Assembly (NCBI RefSeq): GCF_032854445.1
Contig: NC_088295.1
Coordinates: 4,900,501 to 4,964,500, forward strand
Reading direction: 5' to 3'
Length of the DNA: 64,000 bases
From: Liolophura sinensis
Taxonomy: Eukaryota; Mollusca; Polyplacophora; Chitonida; Chitonidae
The notes under the pieces were generated by a model, which saw nothing but the letters and a program-made list of their open reading frames with translations, searched no databases and had not been told where the DNA came from. Below, in pieces: positions 54,501-64,000 of the stretch. The first letter of the stretch is position 1. Each line of letters opens with the position of its first letter. The translations under genes and the position numbers were made by a program.

Positions 54501-57500
54501 AAAAGATATTGATCATTCTAAAAAACGAGAAAGAAATTTTCATTTTTAAGGCATATTCTAAATTTCTTAATAACCCCGTTATTTTTGGCATATTTTTCAT
54601 CAATGGTCAGAACTATTCAGTAATGACGTCATTGATGAACATTTTCTGTCTTCACAGTTTCTTCCTTCAGACTTAACGGATTAATCTCAGGTTTGGGATG
54701 AGAAATCCTTTGTCACGAAACCTTCGTTGGCATTACATTTTTTTAACATTTGCTTATCTGCCTGTGTTTGTTCATTCAAATTTTCATTTTTGTGCGATAT
54801 CTTCCTTCATTTTCATATAATGTATTGATCTCATGACCAATCACTTGTCACGGCATGATATTTGACTCAAAATTACTTTAAATTGTCATGGTCTGTCTGT
54901 CCCTTCATTCATTGTAAGTTTTTCCAACTTTGTATTCTTGCATATTTACTGATTGCTGAGTTTACCCAGTCCCGATATATTGTCGGTTGTTTGTTTTTTT
55001 TTATGTAGTTCTCCATTGAAGACATTGTGTCTATAAGAATTTTCTGTTATGCCTGGCATGATTGTGTACTGAAGATCCAGTCTTGACCCCGAGTTAGAAC
55101 TGACTGTTTGTGCAATCATTGCTTTACTCCAACCCATTAACCTATACCACACTCCCTACAAAATGTAGTGGGCCTAGTAACGTTGCATGTACAAGTACAC
55201 CTATGCTTGCGTGATGTCACAGGCATAGCTTTAGCTCAGTTACCTTGTGTCTAATTGTGTTGAGTATACATTTACACATAGAAGATGCGGGACAGGTGTA
55301 TTATATGCAAGCACGGAACTGACCTGTGTTCTCCCTCACAGCTATGTATGTCTGTACACAGTACATGCTGTACATGTGTCTAGAACTGCTGATCAACTAG
55401 AGGAAGGATATGTTACTTGACTTTTGACCATCTTAATGCATGCATGAGTTCTACGGCAGATTCCATTATGATGTTCATGGAGAAGTACATAGAAACACAC
55501 AGAGATGATACCAAACCTGTTCACACATCTATTTCTGTTTAACACACTTTAATATTAGAATATGTGTCGCCATATTTATGCCGGTAGCGAGAAGAATACC
55601 GTTCTTTAGATGCAATACAATCAGGTCATTCAGTAATATTATACAAGTAGATTTTAAAAAAGTCCCATTTTTCAGATGTGATGTCGTAATGAATAGCAAC
55701 ACTACATACATGTGTATAAAACTTCGTGTTGTAGAGGGGTTTTCCAGGACCAAGCTGAATATTCATCACATGCATGCCTGTAGGTGTTCATTAGTAGCTC
55801 GTTTGTGCACAGTATAGAGAGCTATTGTCATACCTGTGGCATGGCAGTTAGCGTCTGCATTACCACAGGTCAATCAGTTCACGCTAAGATTTTAGACGTA
55901 TGGTGAGCTTTTGCAAATTTCGCTGAAAGAGTATCCTAAAAGAAAGATGCTCTTTTAATTTCGTGTCATTTTGTGCTTTCAAAAAGGCCTCCACTAAATT
56001 ACAGTAAAAATTGTGTAAACCTATTATGCCTAGTACAGTGAGAAAATATTGGTTTGCTTTGTAGGTTTATACAAAAAGAATTAGCATGCCGTAGATACAA
56101 ATTAATGGAACAAATACAAGTTGGTTTATTCAATAAAAATAACATGGTTTGCAAAATGGAGATAAAAGTGGGCCAAGATAGGCCTGGTGGGTATTGATGG
56201 TGGGTACAAGATGTCGGTTTTCAGCAGTGTCTGTGTTGGTAAGTTTCGTTGTATTTCCCTTGCCACACAATATTAATCCAGGTGCTTGACCTGATTGGCA
56301 TGTAGGGTCAAGTAGACATCACCCTCCTTTCCTTGTGATGTCCGGTAGCTTTCTTATTCTTATTGGCTGTTATATGACAGCCTCTTGTTCGCAATAGCTC
56401 AGGTATTCGTTATTCCATATTTGTTATATAACATGTCGCAAAGTTTACTTTTGTCAATATGTGAAGATCGTCTCAACTTAGCCAACGTATATAAAAAGAT
56501 ATTGAGGTATTGAGTATTATGAGAATACATGTAAGACTACAACTTATAATATCTATAATGCCATCTCTGTTGTCAGTATATGTACTGTATGAACCATTTT
56601 CGTTAGTACGAAGTAAGTATTGGTTAAAACAATTATTTGTGAATCAGAGCTTTGGAGAACCTTTCACTGACATCTCCATACAGGGCCTGCAAAGCTACAT
56701 GTATAAATGTCATCATTGTCAGATTCATCAACTTGTGACCTAACATTTGCCCTTAAAACAAAAAATAAGTCTATCATGCCTTAACAAAGTAAGAAACATA
56801 AAATTTAATTTTCTTCAAGTTCCCAAAGAGGCGGATTGTTTGAAGAAGGTGTATTTAGATAACATTGCTGGATTCACCAACAAAATAATATCTCATTTTC
56901 GAAATTATTCCCTACCTGAAGAAGGTAGAATTACATTTTGTGGGGTTGTCATGGTTCTGCTTGTCATGTTCATGGCCTGCATTTCCTTCAGATACATTTG
57001 TCAAATCTAAAAGGGATTTCCTCACTGTGTGTTACTGATTGACTGGTTGATGAACCAATTGCATGTACATAAGTGTTATTGTACTGTGTGTTCACTAGCT
57101 ATGTCTGTGACTGGTTGATGCACCATTCACATGAAGTGTTATTGTACTGTGTGTTCACTAGCTATGTGTGTGACTGGTTGATGGACCATCCACATGAAGT
57201 GTTATTGTGCTGTGTGTTTGCTGGCTATGTGTGTGACTGGTTGATGGACCATCCACATGAAGTGTTATTATGCTGTGTGTTCGCTGGCTATGTGTGTGAC
57301 TGGTTGATGGACCATCCACTTGAAATGTTATTGTGCTGTGCGTTTGCTGGCTATGATATGTGTGACTGGTTGATGGACCATTCACATGAAATGCTGGTGT
57401 ACTGTGTGTTTTGCAGGCTATGATCTTTGTGACTTGGTTAATGGAACACCCACATGAAATGCTGTTGTACTATGTGTTTTGCAGGCTATGATCTTTGTGA

Positions 57501-60500
57501 CTGGTTAATGGAACACCCACATGAAATGCTGTTGTACTGTGTGTTTTGCAGGCTATGATCTTTGTGACTTGGTTAATGGAACACCCACATGAAATGCTGT
57601 TGTACAGTGTGTTTTGCAGGCTATGATCTTTGTGACTGGTTAATGGAACACCCACATGAAATGCTGTTGTACTGTGTGTTTTGCAGGCTATGATCTTTGT
57701 GACTTGGTTAATGGAACACCCACATGAAATGCTGTTGTACTGTGTGTTTTGCAGGCTATGATCTTTGTGACTTGGTTTATGGAACACCCACATGAAATGC
57801 TGTTGTACTGTGTGTTTTGCAGGCTATGATCTTTGTGACTGGTTAATGGACCATCTGGACATTGAAGATTCTCCTGAAGCTTTGCACCTTGCTAATCTCC
57901 TATGTCAACATGGCTACTTCTTCCCCATAACAGATGTAAAAAACCTCTCTGTGAAGGATGATGGATCATTTTACCGTTTTCAGGTAAGCATGTTTTATCG
58001 GCACATTTTCAGACATTTTTGTTTAAGGGAACAAAGGCGTTGGTTTTCAAGACAGAATAATCTTTTCAATGAGTTTTAACATTTTATTGTTATTGATAAG
58101 TAAATAGACTAGAACAGGTATAACCTATAATAAAGAGACTGTGGGTGTAAGCATTTTTGTGAGACATACACTTGATTGAATTGTATCAGTTATTTTAGTA
58201 GTACAGTATGTCAGAATAACACACACCCAACACAACACATTTGTCTCCTCGTCTTGGCTGAATCTGCTGAAATAGAGCTAGTCAAAACTTGTGAGAACAA
58301 GTACAAAGATAAACTCTGACATATTAAGCCATAAGACAGCTCAAACCAAGCACAGAAGGGTGTTATAAAGATTTTAATAACCACTAGTGTTTCCATACCT
58401 TTGTTGATTGATCTCTGAACAGTTAGGTAATGTCTGTGTTATTTTGATCATTTGGACATGATTAAAACAGGACAGGAATTTTGAGGACAAATCCAAATAC
58501 ATCTAGTTGTTACAATGCTTTTGGTGCTTTTGAAAAGGTGCTTTATTGAAGAAGGATATTATTTTTCTCTCGGTTAAAAGAATTGTCCAGTTTGGCACTA
58601 AGTTCTCTGCCAGATTTGAACAGAAAGACTGTGGAAAGCATGATGTGTTTTCTCTGTGGCGAGCTGCAAACATCCAGGGTTGTTTATGGACTTAAAATCA
58701 GTGACTGCCAAACATGTCCAGCTTTACAGCCGAGGTTCCTCTGGATGAGGGATGTTTCCTTGATGGCCATATAAACTTGCACCTTACCCTTCTGCTTGCT
58801 CGCTCACCACCAGTTTACTTATTTGATTTCCTGGCCAGGCATTAAATTGCCTGTATTACCCAATCCTTGCTATTGGATTGGGAGCTTAGGAACCCTGTGG
58901 GTCAATTAGACATTAATTGATCCACTGCTAGAGGCTGTGGGTATCTGGTGGTTCACAGGGCGTAGGGGGGACTGGGTATTAATGGAAGGGTAACAGTGTT
59001 ACATGGCTATAATCTGTGCATGCCAGTAGTGACCGGAGTAGGAGCTGATGTGACAGCCTGGCAGCCCTGACCCCAGCCTCACAGCTAAACCAATCCAATG
59101 ACCTAATCATGGAGTGAAGTAGACTGAAACATTTGTATTAGTTATTGCTGTCCGAATACAAAAATATTTCGTCCAGTAGATGTCATAAAATTGCCTGTAC
59201 AATGGAAAACTGGATTCTTTGTAAAGGTCTCAGAATAACATGTCTTAGGATGGCTTCAAACCTGTAGTTTCAGTTTAAGGTGGCATAAATTCTAAGTAGA
59301 AAGAAGGAGGAAGAAGGCTTTATCTTTTTGGCATTTATTCTGCCACCTTCGGAAGAGTGATAAGGCTCGATTGGGTTTAGTTTCACCTCATTTAGTTCCT
59401 GTATCTCTCCAGATTTGATCGTCCATGTCAGTTACATATACTTCACACCATGACTGTAACCCATAGAGCTGATGTGATCCATAGCCCTGGAGGGAAGCCA
59501 GGGAGACTCGTTTCCCATCACCAGCCTTGATTCACTATAGAAGTTTAAGGCATCCCACTCCCCTCTCCTCTCTCTGCCACTTTCCTTCCCTTTTGGGGAG
59601 TGACTGACTGTGACAGATAGGCCTGGCAGGGAGGGAGAGGCAAGTTTCCCTTCACCTGGCCTCATTCCTGTATCACGCCAGCCTTTAGCCACCTTCCATC
59701 AATTATACAGCGTTATTGATTGATCCTTGCTAAATTGGTTGGCAGTCTGCCTGCCATCTCTGACAACCACTGGCACACTTACTCCTCAGAGTGATACATG
59801 CTGTTTTCTCTTCCTTTTCTTTCTTCTGGCACTCGCAGGAATTAGTTGGCTGCTCACATTACACAATTTGCCTCTCTGGTGACTACACACACAAGTGGAC
59901 TCCTCTCACAGGTGTCTGGTGACAGACATGTATCTGATGGTGTCACTGCTCACCTGGCTAATACGATAAAGTCTTCACAGTTGTACTTGTACTGTGTAAA
60001 ATGTGAGAAATCAGTCTGTGGCAGGGAATTATTACTTGAGGAAATGTGAGGCTGTGTTCTACCATCTCTCATGGACACAGTGAATGATGCAGCTTGTTAG
60101 AAGTATATGTACAGTACATACCGTCCATGCCATGAACAGAAAATTTGAGATTCTTCCTCTTAGTGTATCCATTCTACAAGGAAATCAATGATGTTTTTAT
60201 GATGTCACCAAAATAATGCTGAAAAATAACAAAAGAAAGTAAAGTCAATTACTTCATTATGTCACCAGTGCATAATCTGTATGTGTCTGTTGGGAGCCAG
60301 AACAGTGTCGGTGTATATGCAGTTACGGAGTTGCAGAGAATATACATGTAGGATTTGTATAGGTATCAATCTGCAGTATGATTGTGAGTGGTATGAGTTG
60401 AAATGCTGTCATGTATTCACATGAATGTACACACATTTACAAAGACACAATGTAGACCATTACACTTTGTGTAGCATTATAGATGTGGGTGGATTAACAC

Positions 60501-63500
60501 CTAGTGGTTGAAGTGTGGCCCACTAGGATGGTTTACTGAGTTCATCATTATGTGAAGGATTTTTATCCTAATAAACCTGTACCCAATGACGTCACTGCTG
60601 AAATTCTAAGTGGGATTTGAGATGGGTTAAGAGGAAATCCGTCAGCAAATTTGACAGGTAACAGATGATGAATTTCAGTTGGGCATAATGGAAGCCAAAT
60701 GTAGTGTTCAGTAACAACCATCTAATAAGACAAGACAATGCACACGGAAGTTTTGTCAACGTTCAGTGGCCATAAGGCTGGGAAAACATTGATTAGGGCT
60801 AAGGAGTATTAGAAATGTTGTAATGACAGAATCTAGTGGTGTGCTGTCTGCTTTTATTTATTTATTTGATTGATGTTTTACGCCGTACTCAAGAATATTT
60901 TGCTTATACGACGACGGACAGCATTATGGTGGGTGGAAACCGGGCAGAGCCCAAGGGAAACCCATGACCATCTGCAGGCTGCTGGCAGACCTTCCCATGT
61001 ATGGCCGGAGAGGAAGCCAGCATGAGCTGGACTTGAACTCACAGCGACCGCATTGATGAGAGACTGCTGTTTCATTACGCTAGGCTAGCGCGCTAACCGA
61101 CTGAGCTGTCTGCTTTTAGAAAGAGAGTCAGTTCTTATGAGGAACCATATACCATATGGTCTTCCCCTGAAGCTCTGTGTAAGACAGAAAATGTGGAACA
61201 CTGAACAATTGTATGACATTTTTCTGTCTGTATAAAGACAAGTGGTTTCATGTTTTAATAAACTTTTTACCTAACAACCATTTTCATGAAGCACAGAGTA
61301 AAAAGGTGATCGGTGTGTTGGTTTTGACTAATGCAGGCTCATATACCTTTAGTGGGTCATCAAATTAAATCAAATACTAAAAAGCCCATTTAAAATTAGG
61401 TGAAAATTTAAAAAAATATGTTTATTTATATTGCTTTTTGAAGCACATGACTGACAGATTGGCACATTTCTCAGGCAAGTTTTGGCATCTAAGAATAATA
61501 TATGTATATATAATAGTTTTGAAGAGAATGAGACATGTTACAAACCCAGCTACAAAAGGAGCACCTGCTTTACAGAAATCCCTCACTTCACAGGGACCTT
61601 AATAGGAATTTGTAAAAACCTAAAAGAGAGTAGGGACTTCAAGTGGACTTCCCTAAAGTACCAGGGTGCTCCGTAGAGACTTCTGGAACAATTGCCCACA
61701 CCAAGGGACATCAGAAGGAATTCTTAGACTCTTGTAGTTTAGAAGATGCAGGAGACTTCCGGAGAGCTTCTTGGTGTTTGTCACTTTTGCCAAGGGCATA
61801 AGGAACTTCAGAGCACTTCAAGAACTTGAATTATCTTCCCGTGATTTCATTGTTTAATTGCTTGCTCTCATTGAAATTTGAGTAATTCAGTCTACTGGGT
61901 AGTAATAAAGCACATATGCAAAAGATTAAGATAGGACAGTGGGTACTAAGTTAGCATGGGATGTATAGAAAACTGTCTTCTTGCTGTAACCTGCCAGTTG
62001 ACCAGGAAGGAATGGGATGCTAAAAAATGTACAAAATCTGGGCTTCCTTTTCTAAGCCTTACAATCCATGGTAATGGGATCCAGTTTTGCATTTATGACA
62101 GACACTATGTGATGAAGAATATCTAGATGAGTCATAATGATAAGTTTGTGTTGACAAGTAAATGAAATTTGGATGTACATGTGCATCAACCAAAGGAAGG
62201 CCAGGCACCATCTTTATGTATTGGAATACAGATTGGTTACCAATACAGCAATGTTCTAAAATGTGTAAAAAAGACTAGTATGTAGCCTTATAGATTGAAC
62301 TGTAACATGACGTTCTGGATGTATGTTCATTGCATGTTCAAGTACATGATTCTTTCTTAAATGTTATCTTTTGTGATGAACAAGCTTTATGCTGTTTTAG
62401 ATAGTATGAAAGTAGATACTTTAGACATCATTATTTTTGAAATATTTACTTAGTAACTAATAATATATACTAATCTTAATTTGTTTTTTTTATTTTATGA
62501 AAAGTGCAAGGTGGTAAAGACCGTTAGATAGCTGACAATTCTATATCTTGTCACTGCTGGCAAAGTAGAAAGTTTATGATATTTCTATATTAACAAATGC
62601 TTTCTAGTGTGCAAGCTATATCATTTTGGATGACCAGGTTTCAGGTATGTTTTTTGCTGATAGCAAACTTACATGTTGCAGGTGCATGTATAGCTCTTGC
62701 AATGAGGTAGGTTTACGTTACAAATAAAACCATTTATAGAATATCTACTTTCTGTTAAGTTTACAATGATGAACCTGGAGTGATTCTCGAGGACATCAGG
62801 GAATGCTTCTAAGGGACTTTCAGGTCGCTTCTAGGGGACTCCCTATGTACTGACTTCATAGGGACTTCCAGAAAGTCCTTTTGATGCTTCATTTGTACTT
62901 TTTGGATGGCCTTCAAAGGGACTTCCCAGTGATGGTTTACATGGGTCAAGGGACTTCAGTAACACTTCACAATTGGAAGTCCCCAAGAAGCCGGTGTGAT
63001 TTACTTTGCGCTTCACTGGGGACTTCAGGGGAAGTTCAAGCGGACTCTGTTTATAGCTGGGAGGTTGCACGGCATGTATTCACCAAGGCAACGTGGGTTA
63101 CACAGATAGGGGTTTAAATCAAATGTTCACAAAGGTAAACACCAACAAGGAAGATAACATCAGTACCGTGTGTGTCCACCACCGGCATCAATAACTGCCG
63201 TACACCTCCTCAGAGGAAAGATGACCCTGCTGAAGAAATCCTGAAGGATCAGTTGCCATGTATCCTTCAGAGAGACGCTTCCAGCTGCTGCAAGTTGAGG
63301 GGCGGAGCCATATTGGCAAGTCTCCACTCCATCTCACCCCAGACATGTTTGATGGGTATCAAAACAGAGAAGAGTGATGGCTGTGTGTCAGAATGATGGG
63401 GGTCTTCGTGCATGTAGCCCTGTCTCACGTAAACGGCAGCGCATGGTTTGAGGACCAATTTTTGCCCCTCTCCCACGAATAGCTGAAGCTGTCCTCGCTT

Positions 63501-64000
63501 CTGGCTGGAAACAGTTCCTCAAATGGGTGACCTGGATGTAGTGGTCTTATTCTGGGCTTGTGACGTGTGGTTGCCCCATTGGTTGTCGCGTGAGCTGCCA
63601 GTTTGTTGAAGACGTTGGGAGAGTCTAACAATTGTGGACATGTGACAGTTGAACTGTTGATGTATCATTACAAATTCAGCTATGAAATTAGAGACCCAAA
63701 ACCATGTCATTGCTACAAACTTAATCCCTGCTTAAAATTCAGATCGGTTCTGCCATCTGATAATTGTATGTCTGGCAACAGTTTTGGGCTTGAACCGTTC
63801 ACAGTTTACATCATCAGAAAGAGTGATGTGTGTCTAATGGCTTTTAGTATATTTATCCTAACATGTGATCCTCAAGATCCTCAAGAGTTAAAAGTGTACC
63901 TTAATTAAGAAGCTGTATTTAACTGTGTACTGTTTCTCTGCCCACAGAGCCCATGTTACTGGCCATCACATAATCCAGACCCTGACAATGTGGACTATGG
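48504..64000 (+). CDS. R7-family RGS protein, N-terminal DEP region (partial)
   Basis: Exons are 48504-48572, 51756-51852, 57823-57983 and 63948 to the window end; phases are 0, 1 and 0. R7 RGS proteins (RGS6, 7, 9, 11) have DEP, DHEX, GGL and RGS domains, pair with G-beta-5 and an R7BP/R9AP anchor, and speed GTP hydrolysis on Gi/o alpha subunits, typically in neurons. Only the N terminus is present: start MTITPHAMDINEDKRP, then MENIIKSMQHPETGIPVRSQ, FLTTIPCAFTG, and the DEP domain from YDLCDWLMDHLDIEDSPEAL through HGYFFPITD and KDDGSFYRFQ to SPCYWPSHNPDPDNVDY. The MTI start and MQ-PETG resemble RGS9/11, while IEDSPEALHL resembles RGS6/7, so this may be an unsplit invertebrate gene. Start 48504 is the only ATG in the open frame after an upstream stop. 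Its exon 3 acceptor is preceded by a tandem array of copies of itself. Confidence 0.93.
48573..51755 (+). other. RGS intron 1
   Basis: Holds a short TATAG repeat at about 48886-48906 and a SINE at 50443-50705. Otherwise AT-rich with no supported gene. Confidence 0.7.
50443..50705 (-). mobile_element. tRNA-derived SINE, family 1, full length
   Basis: Read on the minus strand it begins GGGGCCTCCGTGGCGCAGTT followed by GGTTAGTGCACTAG (A-box region of a tRNA). The B-box-like GAGTTCAAGTCC comes about 50 bp later, then the CATGCTGGC, GTTTCCACCCACCATAATGC and AATATTACGACG body, and a tail of TTTA repeats. The best-preserved tRNA head of the family in this window. Confidence 0.88.
51853..57070 (+). 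other. RGS intron 2, repeat-free part
   Basis: Over 5 kb of AT-rich intron. Only a fragment of SINE family 1 is recognised (about 53012-53070: CAAGAGTATTTCACGTATAC, GGCCAGCATTATGGAGGGA). Short open frames near 56510-57010 lack similarity to anything recognised and have no splice support. Confidence 0.65.
57085..57822 (+). repeat. 63/67/68-bp minisatellite made of the RGS exon 3 splice acceptor
   Basis: Twelve copies of the junction GCTATG can be placed: 57098, 57161, 57224, 57287 and 57350 (63-bp spacing), then 57417, 57485, 57552, 57620, 57687, 57755 and the true exon start 57823 (67 or 68 bp). The last seven all read TGTGTTTTGCAG followed by GCTATGATCTTTGTGACT, so each has an intact 3' splice site plus the first bases of exon 3. 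The five upstream units read GTTTGCTG or TTCACTAG there and have mostly lost the AG. Units alternate between GACTGG (67 bp) and GACTTGG (68 bp). The 116-codon open frame over the 63-bp block is a by-product of a unit divisible by three. Confidence 0.95.
60857..61104 (-). mobile_element. tRNA-derived SINE, family 1, with 14-bp target duplication
   Basis: Full family structure: TTTATTTATTTGATTGATG tail, CGCCGTACTCAAGAATATTT, CATTATGGTGGGTGGAAACC, GGAAGCCAGCATGAGCTGG, and a tRNA-like head ending GCGCTAACCGACTGA. GCTGTCTGCTTTTA flanks it perfectly at 60843-60856 and 61105-61118. It lies in RGS intron 3. Confidence 0.92.
63160..63690 (-). pseudogene. Internally deleted Tc1/mariner transposase relic
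   Basis: On the minus strand, an N-terminal helix-turn-helix region (STIVRLSQRLQQTGSS, HYIQVTHLRNCF, then IRGRGAKIGPQTMRCRLRE and GLHARRP) is followed almost directly by the transposase C terminus (PIKHVWGEMEWRL, NLQQLEASL, RRCTAVIDAGGGHTR). The central DDE catalytic part is missing, and stops and frame changes occur. It sits 250 bp before RGS exon 4. Confidence 0.85.

Larger units (their letters stand above)
57984..63947 (+). other. RGS intron 3
   Basis: Nearly 6 kb. It contains the SINE at 60857-61104, a stretch with repeated GGGACTTC motifs (about 61570-61750 and 62790-63030), and the Tc1/mariner relic at 63160-63690. No gene is supported elsewhere. Confidence 0.7.

Noticed and set aside
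57073-57423. 116-codon repetitive open frame as a secreted or membrane repeat protein
   Set aside because: It is the 63-bp acceptor-derived minisatellite read through; the 21-residue periodicity follows from the unit length and there is no promoter or splice support.

Overview
This is nuclear DNA of an invertebrate animal, probably a lophotrochozoan and most likely a mollusc. The case rests on intron-rich genes with GT-AG introns, proteins clearly related to vertebrate orthologues, and dense tRNA-derived SINEs, hAT-like elements and minisatellites. The species cannot be named from the sequence, and the mollusc call is an inference from general familiarity with such SINEs.

Five protein genes occupy the window on alternating strands. 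(1) UBE2I/UBC9, the SUMO E2 enzyme, plus strand, six coding exons, 85-6514. (2) E4F1, a multi-zinc-finger transcription factor and atypical E3 ligase, minus strand, fifteen coding exons, 25499 down to 10532. (3) RNF2/RING2, the PRC1 ubiquitin ligase, plus strand, three coding exons, 25625-30107. (4) ALYREF/THOC4, the mRNA export adaptor, minus strand, six coding exons, 48105 down to 37533. (5) An R7-family RGS protein (RGS9/11/6/7 group), plus strand, 48504 to beyond the window end. UBE2I/E4F1 and RNF2/ALYREF are tail to tail. E4F1/RNF2 and ALYREF/RGS are head to head, with start codons separated by 125 bp and 398 bp. Most of these exons are too short to stand out as open reading frames. They were recovered by joining splice sites with consistent phase.

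Functionally the cluster leans to SUMO/ubiquitin and chromatin control (UBE2I, E4F1, RNF2), next to mRNA export (ALYREF) and G-protein signalling (RGS). UBE2I, E4F1 and RGS11 all lie on human 16p13.3, so part of this neighbourhood may be ancient linkage.

Introns and intergenic DNA hold two SINE families (several copies with clear target-site duplications), at least four hAT-like or MITE-like elements, an internally deleted Tc1/mariner relic, and six large minisatellites. The most unusual feature is that two minisatellites, in E4F1 intron 4 and RGS intron 2, are tandem copies of the polypyrimidine tract, 3' splice site and first bases of the exon that follows. Each true acceptor therefore sits beside a run of look-alike acceptors. 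A third array, in UBE2I intron 4, may derive in a similar way from an exon end.
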